From: Kitasatospora sp. Root107
Lineage (GTDB): Bacteria; Actinomycetota; Actinomycetes; Streptomycetales; Streptomycetaceae
Direction: 5' to 3'
Assembly: GCF_001424875.1 (NCBI RefSeq)
Contig: NZ_LMCT01000023.1
Span: forward strand, 235,098-299,097
DNA: 64,000 nucleotides
The notes below the pieces were generated by a model. That model searched no databases, had not been told where the DNA came from, and saw only the letters and a program-made list of their open reading frames with translations. Positions 23,854-31,456 of this stretch are shown piece by piece. Both the position numbers and the translations under genes were made by a program. How positions within the stretch are numbered: the stretch's first letter is position 1; every line of letters starts with the position of its first letter.

Positions 23854-25074
23854 ATGACCTCTCTCTCCGGACTGTCCCGCCGTGCCTTGTTGGGCAGCGC
23901 CGGGGCCGCCGGCCTGGCCGTCGGGGTGGCCGGTGGCGCGCTGGGGCAGCAGGCCCTGGCCGCCCCCGGGCCCGCCGACGACGGCGCCGCCGTGCTCGGC
24001 CTGGCCGCGATCCCGTTCCACGGACCCCGCCAGGCGGGCATCCTGCAACCCGCCCAGGCACGGGTGCAGTTGGCCGCCTTCGACCTGGCCGACGGGGCCG
24101 GCCGGGACGGGCTACGGAAGCTGATGCAGCAGTGGTCGGCGACGGCCGCGCGGCTGGCCCGGGGGGAGGAGGCTCCGTCGGCGGAGAACCAGATCGCACT
24201 GGACGCCGGGCCCTGTTCGCTGACCTTCACCTTCGGCTTCGGCGCCTCGCTGTTCGACCGGACCGGCCTGACGGACCGTCGCCCGGCTGGCCTCACCCCG
24301 CTGCCCGACTTCCCCGGGGACGCCATCGACCGGGCCCGCAGTGACGGCGACCTCTGGGTGCAGATCGGTTCCGACGACGCCCTGGTCGCCTTCCACGCCC
24401 TGCGGGTGCTCCAGCGGCAGGCCGCCGGACTGGCCACATTGCGCTGGCAGATGACCGGCTTCGGCCGGACCCCGGGCGCCACCCCGCACCCGATGACCGG
24501 CCGCAACCTGATGGGTCAGGTGGACGGCACCAACAACCCGAAGCCGGGCCAGGACGGCTTCGAGGAGAAGATCTTCACCGGCGGCGCCGGCTGGCTGAAC
24601 GGCGGCACCTACGCGGTGGTCCGGCGGATCAGGATGCTGCTCGACAACTGGGAGAGCCTGCCGACGGACCGTCAGGAGCGGGTGATCGGGCGACGGAAGT
24701 CGGACGGCGCCCCGCTCTCGGGCGGGACGGAGACCACTGCCGTCGACCTTGCCGCCCGGGGTGCGGACGGCGCGCTCGCGGTGGCGGCCGATGCCCACAT
24801 CCGAGTGGCGGCACCCGCTTCGAACGGCGGGGCGACGATGCTGCGGCGCGGGTTCTCGTACGCGGACGGCGCGTTGGCGGACGGGTCGCCGGACGCGGGG
24901 CTGCTCTTCGTCGCCTTCCAGGCCGACCCGATGACGGGGTTCGTGCCGGTGCAGCGGAAGCTGGCGCGCGGGGACGGACTGTCCCGGTTCCTCCGGCACG
25001 AGTCCAGCGGGCTCTACGCGGTGCCGCCGGGGGCGCCCGAGGGCGGCTACGTGGGGCAGACGCTGCTCGACTGA
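23854..25074 (+). CDS. Tat-secreted DyP-type haem peroxidase
   Basis: The N-terminus SRRALLGSAGAAGLAVGVAG is a twin-arginine signal. The body has the DyP catalytic signature GQVDGTNNP (distal Asp, about residue 222), the proximal haem His in ADAHIRVAAP and the conserved Arg in VVRRIRM. This is the A-type DyP called DtpA in Streptomyces lividans, where it supports copper-dependent maturation of the oxidase GlxA. It is the last gene of the copper operon. Confidence 0.93.
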   Translation: MTSLSGLSRRALLGSAGAAGLAVGVAGGALGQQALAAPGPADDGAAVLGLAAIPFHGPRQAGILQPAQARVQLAAFDLADGAGRDGLRKLMQQWSATAARLARGEEAPSAENQIALDAGPCSLTFTFGFGASLFDRTGLTDRRPAGLTPLPDFPGDAIDRARSDGDLWVQIGSDDALVAFHALRVLQRQAAGLATLRWQMTGFGRTPGATPHPMTGRNLMGQVDGTNNPKPGQDGFEEKIFTGGAGWLNGGTYAVVRRIRMLLDNWESLPTDRQERVIGRRKSDGAPLSGGTETTAVDLAARGADGALAVAADAHIRVAAPASNGGATMLRRGFSYADGALADGSPDAGLLFVAFQADPMTGFVPVQRKLARGDGLSRFLRHESSGLYAVPPGAPEGGYVGQTLLD

Positions 25075-25098
25075 TGCCCCGCCGTTGAGGGACTCGGC

Positions 25099-26196
25099 TC
25101 ACTTCAGCACATGCTCGATGTAGTCCCGAGCCGTGCGGGGACGGGTGAGTGAAGCGGCCTGCCCCGCCCAGAGGTTGACGTAGTCGCTGCGGCCCTGGGC
25201 CGCGGCCGCTCGGCGGATCGGGAGCATCAGGGCGTTCTGCAGCGGGTAGGGCGGGACCTCGTGCTCGTGGGCGGCCAGGTCGCGGACCAGGCGGTTGGGG
25301 ATGCCCCGGGCCGGGCGGCCGGAGAACAGGCGGGTCAGGACGGTGGTCCGGGCCTCGGGACTGCCCAGGGCGGCCTTGTGCACGGCACTGGCACCGGATT
25401 CGGCGGTGGCCAGGAAGCCGGTGCCGATCTGGACGGCAGCGGCGCCGAGCGTACGGGCGGCGGCCACCCCCCGGGCGTCCGCGATGCCGCCGGCGGCGAC
25501 CACCGGAATCCGTACCGCGTCGGCCACTTGGGGCACCAGGGAGAAGGTGCCGACCAGCGACTCGGCGACGGGCCGGAGGAACGAACCCCGGTGGCCGCCC
25601 GCGTCCGAGCCGGAGGCGACCACCACGTCCAGACCGGCCGCCTCCAGAGCGACCGCCTCGTCCACGGTGGTGGCGGTGCCGATGGTGACGATCCCGGCCG
25701 CCCTGGCCCGGTCGAGCACCCACTGCGGGGGGATACCCATCACGAAGCTGACGGCGGGCGGTGCGGCGGCCAACAGGGCCTCGACCTGCTCAGCGAAGTC
25801 CGGTGCGGGCTCCGGGTGTTCGGGCAGGTCTGTGGTGAGCTCCGCCGGCAGCAGCCTCAACCGGCGGGCGTGCTGCGCGAGTTGGTCCTCGGTCAGGCGG
25901 AGTTCGGACTCGCCGGGCTGTGGCACCCAGAGGTTGACGGCGAAGGCACCCCGGGTGGCGGATCTCAACTCGGCCACCAGTGCGGTGATCTCGTCCGGCT
26001 GCAGGATGTGCGCACCGTACGAGCCGAGGCCGCCGGTGTCCGCGACGGCGGCGGCGAGCGCGACCGAGGAGAGACCGCCACCGAACGGGCCCTGGACGAT
26101 CGGGTGGGTCAGGCCGAGCAGCCGACGCAGGCGGGGGTCGGCGTCCGGGTGGTCGATGGCGGGGTGCTCGGCGGCCGGGTGGTCGGCGGTGGTCAT
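25099..26196 (-). CDS. Nitronate monooxygenase-type flavin oxidoreductase
   Basis: This FMN TIM-barrel of the NMO/2-nitropropane dioxygenase family has THPIVQGPFGGGLSS at the N-terminus, the substrate/FMN block ASGSDAGGHRG and the phosphate site VVAAGGIADARGV. It oxidises alkyl nitronates or a related substrate with oxygen. The start ATG overlaps the stop of the flavodoxin-like gene by 4 bp, so both are translated from one mRNA that the divergent TetR probably represses. Confidence 0.88.
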   Translation of the reverse strand: MTTADHPAAEHPAIDHPDADPRLRRLLGLTHPIVQGPFGGGLSSVALAAAVADTGGLGSYGAHILQPDEITALVAELRSATRGAFAVNLWVPQPGESELRLTEDQLAQHARRLRLLPAELTTDLPEHPEPAPDFAEQVEALLAAAPPAVSFVMGIPPQWVLDRARAAGIVTIGTATTVDEAVALEAAGLDVVVASGSDAGGHRGSFLRPVAESLVGTFSLVPQVADAVRIPVVAAGGIADARGVAAARTLGAAAVQIGTGFLATAESGASAVHKAALGSPEARTTVLTRLFSGRPARGIPNRLVRDLAAHEHEVPPYPLQNALMLPIRRAAAAQGRSDYVNLWAGQAASLTRPRTARDYIEHVLK

Positions 26197-26807
26197 GCGG
26201 CCACCGCCGCGAGGGCGCGGGTGCCGGCCGCGTACCGGGCGGCGGTCTCGGCGACCCGGCGGCCGAGGTGTTCGGCGGTGGCCAGGTCGGCCTTGCCGGG
26301 GTGCTCCTCCGGACCGAGGTCGGACGGGGCCTGGGCCATCGCGCCGAGGAAGCCGCCGAGCCGGTTGAGGTCCTCGGGGGTGCCGGTGGAGCTGTACAGC
26401 CAGGCCGGCGGCAGGCCCAGGCTGACCCAGTTCATCCCGTGCTGGGCGGCGAACACCGCCATCGAGGTCAGGGTGTTGAGCTTGTCGCCGTTGACCCCGG
26501 CCGAGGTGGTGAAACCGGCCGCCAGCTTGCCGGACCAGCCCTGCTCGGCCCAGACCTTCCCGCTGGCCTCGGCGAAGGCCTGGAAGACGGCGGACGGGCT
26601 GCCCATGTAGGTGGGCGAGCCGAGCACGATCGCGTCGGCGGCGGCCAGCTCGGACCAGAGCCGGTCGTCCAGCCGGCTGAGGTCGAGCAGTGAGGCCCGG
26701 GCACCGGGGAGTGACTCGACGCCGGCGGCGACGGCCTCGGCCTGGCGGGCGGTGTGGCCGTAGCCGCTGTGGAAGGCGATCGCGACGGTGACGGCAGATT
26801 CGGACAT
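26193..26807 (-). CDS. Flavodoxin-fold NAD(P)H-dependent oxidoreductase (WrbA-like)
   Basis: The FMN phosphate loop is FHSGYGHTARQA, followed by VLGSPTYMGSPSAVFQAF and TTSAGVNGDKLNTL, typical of the WrbA/flavodoxin_2 quinone reductase fold (204 aa). The ATG at 26807 follows GAGGAAC. It is the first gene of an operon with the nitronate monooxygenase. Its promoter (TTGCCA at 26879-26884, TAGTGT at 26855-26860 on the minus strand) overlaps the operator of the divergent TetR. Confidence 0.88.
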   Translation of the reverse strand: MSESAVTVAIAFHSGYGHTARQAEAVAAGVESLPGARASLLDLSRLDDRLWSELAAADAIVLGSPTYMGSPSAVFQAFAEASGKVWAEQGWSGKLAAGFTTSAGVNGDKLNTLTSMAVFAAQHGMNWVSLGLPPAWLYSSTGTPEDLNRLGGFLGAMAQAPSDLGPEEHPGKADLATAEHLGRRVAETAARYAAGTRALAAVAA

Positions 26808-26866
26808 GGCGGTTCCTCGGTTCTCTGAGCGGTGGTGCGGAGTGCTTGTCGAGGACACTAGACGAC

Positions 26867-26898
26867 CGGTCAACTATCTGGCAATCAGTAGTTGACCG
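26867..26898. promoter_or_regulatory. Operator between the flavodoxin gene and its divergent TetR
   Basis: CGGTCAACTA (26867-26876) and TAGTTGACCG (26889-26898) are perfect 10-bp arms around 12 bp. The dyad overlaps the minus-strand promoter and lies just upstream of the TetR -10 box TATACT (26903-26908), so one repressor could switch both directions. Confidence 0.8.
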
Positions 26899-26915
26899 CT
26901 CGTATACTCCGAGCC

Positions 26916-27560
26916 ATGGGACGCACGAGCACCGCACGGGACCGCCTGCTGGACGCCGCCTGCGAGCTACTGAAGAGCCGGGCCTACAGCAGCATCGGGG
27001 TGGCCGAGATCTGCACCAGGGCCGATGTCCGGAAGGGCAGCTTCTACCACTTCTTCGAGTCCAAGCAGGCCCTCACCCTGGCCGTGGTCGAAAGCCACTG
27101 GGCCGCCCAACGGGCCGACTGGATCGGCATGTTGACCGCCCCCGGGGTCACCCCGACAGCGCGACTGGAGCGGCTGTTCAGCAGCATGGCCGAGGTGCAG
27201 CGCGCCGCGCAGGCGGAGTTCGGCGCGGTCAGCGGATGCCTGCTGGCCAACCTGGCCCTGGAGCTCAGCACCCAGGAGCACGCGGTGCGGGAGCGGCTGG
27301 CGGAGATCTTCGAAGAGGAAATCGAGCTGGTGCACGGCGTGCTGACCGAGGCCGCGACCGCCGGGGAGATCCCGACCGCCACCAGGGCGAACGCCCGGGC
27401 GGCGGTGGCCCAGCTGGAGGGCATGGTGCTGTTCGCCAAGGTCACCGACGACCCGGCCGTCCTCGACGGGCTCTGGCCGCAGGTTGCCCAGCTGCTCGGA
27501 GCCAAGCCCGCCGTTGACCAGAGGACGGACGCTTCGGTGACCGGGTCGCGGACTGACTAA
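26916..27560 (+). CDS. TetR family repressor of the divergent flavoprotein operon
   Basis: The helix-turn-helix (SIGVAEICTRADVRKGSFYHFFESKQALTLAVVESH) is of the YxaF/LmrA/AcuR type, and the C-terminal domain is TetR_C_6-like. In related divergent pairs the repressor responds to quinones or electrophiles. The ATG at 26916 lies 7 bases after the -10 box TATACT, so the mRNA is probably leaderless. Its operator at 26867-26898 is shared with the flavodoxin operon. Confidence 0.9.
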   Translation: MGRTSTARDRLLDAACELLKSRAYSSIGVAEICTRADVRKGSFYHFFESKQALTLAVVESHWAAQRADWIGMLTAPGVTPTARLERLFSSMAEVQRAAQAEFGAVSGCLLANLALELSTQEHAVRERLAEIFEEEIELVHGVLTEAATAGEIPTATRANARAAVAQLEGMVLFAKVTDDPAVLDGLWPQVAQLLGAKPAVDQRTDASVTGSRTD

Positions 27561-27606
27561 GGTGGGTTGGTCGGGCAGCACCAGATGCATTTCGTACGGA
27601 GGCGGC

Positions 27607-28542
27607 ATGTCGGCCACCCGCTACACCTACCTCGGTCCCGCCGGAACGTTCACGGAGGCGGCGCTGCGTACGCTGCCGGAGGCCGCGACCCGGGAGCTGG
27701 TGCCGATGGCTTCGGTGCCGGCCGTACTGGACGCGGTTCGGGCGGGCGAGGCGAGCGGTGCGTTCGTGCCGGTCGAGAACTCCGTCGAGGGTGCCGTCAC
27801 CGCCACCAGTGACGAACTCGCCACCGGCACGGCCCTGATGATCTACCGTGAGGTGCTGCTGCCGATCTCGTTCGCGCTGCTGGTGCGGCCCGGGACGGCA
27901 CTGGACGACATCAAAACCGTCACCAGCCACCCGGTGGCCCAGCCCCAGGTGCGACGCTGGCTGGCCGCGAACCTGCCGGACGCCCGCTGGGAGTCGGCCG
28001 CCTCCAACGCGGACGGCGCGCGGCTGGTGCAGGAGGGCCGGTTCGACGGGGCGTTCGCCGGGGAGTTCGCGGCCCCGATCTACGGTCTCGAACCGCTGGT
28101 CACCGACATCCACGACGCGGCCAACGCGACCACCCGGTTCGTCCTGGTGGGGCGGCCGGGACGGGTGTCCTCGCCGACCGGGGCGGACAAGACCTCGATG
28201 GTGGTCTGGCTGCCGGACGACCACCCGGGCGCGCTGCTGGAGCTGCTCCAGGAGTTCGCGGTGCGCGGCATCAACCTGATGCGGATCGAGTCCCGGCCGA
28301 CCGGCGAGGGGCTCGGCAACTACTGCTTCCTGATCGACTGCGAAGGGCACCTGAGCGAGCGCCGGGTGAGCGAGGCGCTGATGGGGCTGCGGCGGATGTG
28401 TCCGCAGGTGCGGTTCCTCGGCTCCTATCCCCGGGCGGACCAGGGTCAGCCGACCGCGCTGCGGCCCGGCACCTCGGACCAGGATTTCAGCCTCGCCGCG
28501 GACTGGCTCTCCCGGGCACTGGACGGGCGCGGCGAGGTCTGA
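27607..28542 (+). CDS. pheA: Prephenate dehydratase
   Basis: This is the committed step of phenylalanine synthesis, prephenate to phenylpyruvate. The catalytic domain (residues 1-185) has YLGPAGTFTEAAL, VPVENSVEGAV and the TRF motif in ANATTRFVLVG. The C-terminal ACT domain (about 200-275) has GALLELLQEFAVRGINLMRIESRP, the phenylalanine feedback site. The monofunctional form of 311 aa fits actinobacteria. The ATG at 27607 follows GGAGG. No terminator is visible before the DnaA-box region. Confidence 0.95.
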   Translation: MSATRYTYLGPAGTFTEAALRTLPEAATRELVPMASVPAVLDAVRAGEASGAFVPVENSVEGAVTATSDELATGTALMIYREVLLPISFALLVRPGTALDDIKTVTSHPVAQPQVRRWLAANLPDARWESAASNADGARLVQEGRFDGAFAGEFAAPIYGLEPLVTDIHDAANATTRFVLVGRPGRVSSPTGADKTSMVVWLPDDHPGALLELLQEFAVRGINLMRIESRPTGEGLGNYCFLIDCEGHLSERRVSEALMGLRRMCPQVRFLGSYPRADQGQPTALRPGTSDQDFSLAADWLSRALDGRGEV

Positions 28543-28683
28543 GGCCACCCCGCTCGAAGATGATCTGAATCGGTCATTTCATGCCCGGAAATGCCAGTTC
28601 TCGACACGCCGGTAGCTTCACCCGGCCGGTCGACTGACCGTTCCGTACCGCCGCCCGCCGCAGTCGTCGGCGGGCGGACGGCT

Positions 28684-29050
28684 TCGTCCACAGTCCCCCG
28701 ATCCATCCACAGGCGGGCCCAGGCCGAGTTATCCACAGTTATCCACAGGCTTGGGGACGAGTCGACAAACCGGCATATCCACTGGCCGGGCCGGTCAGAT
28801 CATCCGCTTCTCCGTCAGAGCCGACTAATCGGACCAGAGTCATCCTTCCTCTGGCAAATCACCCGTCCGAGTGCGCGAATTCCCTCACCTGAGAGGAGGA
28901 ATCGAGGTTTGAAACCTCAATTCCTTCGCAGATCACCGGCCCAGCCTGCACATCCCGGTCATCCACAGGCCCGGAGTCGAGCCTGTGGAAATCCGGCGCC
29001 CGGCGACCTCTGCACAGCAGTTATCCACAGGTTGACGGCAGTTATCCACA
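28684..29050. other. DnaA-box cluster in the 710-bp pheA-serS gap
   Basis: Four exact TTATCCACA boxes (28729, 28739, 29021, 29042) plus TCGTCCACA (28684), CCATCCACA (28703) and TCATCCACA (28959) all face the same way; a weaker reverse box lies at 28984-28992. The gap 28543-29252 has no gene. From memory, S. coelicolor carries a high-affinity DnaA-box cluster called D78 in the serS/pheA area that titrates DnaA and limits initiation; this is its likely counterpart. It lacks the size and dnaA-dnaN flanks of oriC. Confidence 0.88.
28898..28924. repeat. 27-bp near-perfect palindrome inside the DnaA-box region
   Basis: Centred on 28911: GGAAT, then GAGGTTT, a central G, AAACCTC and ATTCC, with one mismatched pair. 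It sits between the two groups of DnaA boxes, A+T-richer than its surroundings. It could bind a second protein or act as a structural element. Confidence 0.65.
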
Positions 29051-29252
29051 GGCTCAGCGGGCCAGCCACACCGCGCTGACCTGCGCCGGGGCGAATGGAC
29101 GGGGGCAGGATGCCAGAGAAGCGGGCAGAAAGCGACATATACGACAGGAAGCTGCCACTCGAGCCCTTCCAGCCCCTCCGGCCCCAGCGGACCCGAACAG
29201 CGACAGCAAATCAGGTACCGGTCCGGCAGCCCTGCCCCGGTAGGCTTGCCAC

Positions 29253-30530
29253 GTGATTGACCTTCGCCTGCTCCGTGAGAACCCCGACCGAGTGCGCGCC
29301 TCGCAGCGTGCCCGTGGTGAGGATGTCGACCTGGTCGACGCCCTCCTCTCCGCCGACGAACGGCGCCGCTCCTCGGGCAGTCGCTTCGACGAACTGCGCA
29401 ACGAGCAGAGGACGCTCGGCAAGCAGATCCCCAAGGCCCAGGGCGACGAGAAGGCCGCGCTGCTCAAGCGCACCGGCGAACTCGCCACCCAGGTCAAGGC
29501 AGCCGAGGCCGAGCAGCGCGAGGCGACCGAGGAGGCCGATCGGCTGATCCGTCAGCTGGCCAACCTGATCGACCCCGCCGCCCCGGTCGGTGGCGAGGAG
29601 GACTTCGTCACGCTGGAGGAGATCGGCACCCCGCGCGACTTCGCGGCCGAGGGCTTCGAGCCCAAGGACCACGTCGAGCTGGGCAAGGTCCTCGGCGCGA
29701 TCGACACCGAGCGCGGCGCCAAGGTGGCCGGCTCGCGCTCCTACTACCTGACCGGTGTCGGCGCGCTGCTGGAGCTCGCCCTGGTCAACATGGCGGTCGC
29801 GCAGGCGGTCGAGGCCGGCTTCACCCCGATGATCACCCCCGCCCTGGTCCGCCCGGCGGCCATGGACGGCACCGGCTTCCTCGGCCAGGCCGCGGAGAAC
29901 GTCTACTTCCTCGAGGAAGAGGACCGCTACCTGGTCGGCACCAGCGAGGTCCCGCTCGCCGCGTACCACATGGACGAGATCATCGACGCGGACAAGCTGC
30001 CGCTGCGGTACGCCGGTTACTCGTCCTGCTTCCGCCGCGAGGCCGGCACCTACGGCAAGGACACCCGGGGCATCATCCGGGTGCACCAGTTCGAGAAGGT
30101 GGAGATGTTCGTCTTCACCACGCCCGAGGACGCCGAGGCCGAGCACCGTCGCCTGCTCCAGTGGGAGAAGGACTTCCTCAACGCGCTCGAACTCCCCTAC
30201 CGGGTGATCGACGTCGCCTCCGGCGACCTTGGCTCCTCGGCGGTGCGGAAGTTCGACATCGAGGCCTGGATCCCGACCCAGGGCAAGTACCGCGAGGTCA
30301 CCTCGACCTCGAACTGCACCGAGTTCCAGTCCCGCCGACTCGCCATCCGGCTGCGCGAGGAGGGCGGCAAGGTCCGTCCGCTGGCCACCCTGAACGGCAC
30401 CCTGGTCGCCGTCCCGCGCATGATCGTGGCGATCCTGGAGAACCACCAGCTGGCCGACGGTTCGGTCGCCGTACCGGAGGCGCTGCGGCCCTTCCTGGGC
30501 GGACGAGCCGTCCTGGAACCGGTCAAGTGA
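29253..30530 (+). CDS. serS: Seryl-tRNA synthetase
   Basis: This class II synthetase charges tRNA-Ser. The N-terminal coiled-coil arm (about residues 25-105, RSSGSRFDELRNEQRTLGKQ) is followed by the catalytic core with motif 2 (YSSCFRREAGTYGKDTRGIIRVHQFEKVE) and motif 3 (NGTLVAVPRMIVAILENHQ). The start is GTG at 29253; the box TAGGCT lies 6 bases before it, implying a leaderless mRNA. The stop overlaps the HAD gene by 4 bp. Confidence 0.97.
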   Translation: MIDLRLLRENPDRVRASQRARGEDVDLVDALLSADERRRSSGSRFDELRNEQRTLGKQIPKAQGDEKAALLKRTGELATQVKAAEAEQREATEEADRLIRQLANLIDPAAPVGGEEDFVTLEEIGTPRDFAAEGFEPKDHVELGKVLGAIDTERGAKVAGSRSYYLTGVGALLELALVNMAVAQAVEAGFTPMITPALVRPAAMDGTGFLGQAAENVYFLEEEDRYLVGTSEVPLAAYHMDEIIDADKLPLRYAGYSSCFRREAGTYGKDTRGIIRVHQFEKVEMFVFTTPEDAEAEHRRLLQWEKDFLNALELPYRVIDVASGDLGSSAVRKFDIEAWIPTQGKYREVTSTSNCTEFQSRRLAIRLREEGGKVRPLATLNGTLVAVPRMIVAILENHQLADGSVAVPEALRPFLGGRAVLEPVK

Positions 30531-31330
30531 CCTCCGGGCCCTACCGGTTGGTCGCGACCGACCTGGACGGGACGCTGCTGAACTCGGCGGAGACCGTCAC
30601 CCCGCGCACCCGCGCCGCGCTGGCCCAGGCCGTCGCGGCCGGGGCGCTGCACATCATCGTCACCGGCCGGTCCGCGGTCTGGGCCCGGCCGGTGTTCGAC
30701 GAGATCGGCTACACCGGGCTGGCGGTCTGCGGGCAGGGCGCCCAGGTCTACGACGCCGGGGAGCACCGGCTGCTCACCTCGCTGACCCTGGACCGCCGGG
30801 CGGCGGCGGAGGCGATCGCCAAGATAGAGGCCGAAATCGGCACGCTGGCGATCGCGGCCAACCAGGACGGGCTGGACGGCGAGGTACTGGCCGGTCCCGG
30901 CTACCAGCTGCAGACCGGCTCGGGGCTGCCGATCCGTCAGGTCGGCACCGAGGAGCTGCTGGTGGCTCCGATCAGCAAGCTCTACGTGCAGCACCCCGGG
31001 CACGGCGACGACTCCCTGGCGGAGGTGGCCCAGCGGGTCGCCGGTGACCTGGTCGGCGTCACCATGGCCGGGGCCGGGATCGTGGAGCTGCTCCCGCTCG
31101 GCCTGACCAAGGCCACCGGGCTCGCGGTCGCGGCGCACCGGCTCGGCGTGAAGGGCTCCGAGACCATCGCGTTCGGGGACATGCCCAACGACGTGCCGAT
31201 GTTCGGCTGGGCCGCACACGGGGTGGCGATGGCCAACGGGCACGAGCAACTGCTCGCGGTCGCGGACGAAGTGACGGTCGGCAACGACGAGGACGGCGTG
31301 GCCGTCGTGCTGGAGCGGCTCTTCCCTTAG
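30527..31330 (+). CDS. HAD-superfamily Cof-type phosphatase
   Basis: The motifs are DLDGTLLNSAETVT (nucleophile Asp), VTGRS, a distal Lys and GDMPNDVPMF (motif IV), with a C2 cap between. These enzymes hydrolyse sugar phosphates or FMN/PLP-type phosphates. The GTG start overlaps the serS stop (GTGA), so it is translated with serS. A second relative is at 59567-60409. It ends 22 bp before a palindromic repeat. Confidence 0.92.
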   Translation: MTSGPYRLVATDLDGTLLNSAETVTPRTRAALAQAVAAGALHIIVTGRSAVWARPVFDEIGYTGLAVCGQGAQVYDAGEHRLLTSLTLDRRAAAEAIAKIEAEIGTLAIAANQDGLDGEVLAGPGYQLQTGSGLPIRQVGTEELLVAPISKLYVQHPGHGDDSLAEVAQRVAGDLVGVTMAGAGIVELLPLGLTKATGLAVAAHRLGVKGSETIAFGDMPNDVPMFGWAAHGVAMANGHEQLLAVADEVTVGNDEDGVAVVLERLFP

Positions 31331-31352
31331 CGGAGGCACACGCTGCGGCAGC

Positions 31353-31436
31353 CAGGGGCTCGGGGAACTGCGACACCGACCTCGGACAAGGTGATCCGTA
31401 CGTAGGAGGTCAGGTACTTTCGCAGTTCCCCGAGCC
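31353..31436. repeat. Palindromic intergenic repeat, copy 3 (shortened, inverted)
   Basis: The left arm (31353-31373) is identical to copy 1; the right arm (31420-31436) keeps 17 bp. The interior matches the other copies on the opposite strand but lacks about 27 bp that in copy 2 lie between two ACTGCGA direct repeats. It separates the convergent HAD and LCP genes. Confidence 0.88.
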
Positions 31437-31456
31437 GTAGATGCTCGGGCGCCTGC

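Noticed and set aside
28543..29252. Could the DnaA-box region be oriC itself
   Set aside because: No dnaA or dnaN flanks and only about 7-8 boxes over 370 bp; streptomycete oriC has many more boxes and lies between dnaA and dnaN. A titration cluster fits better.
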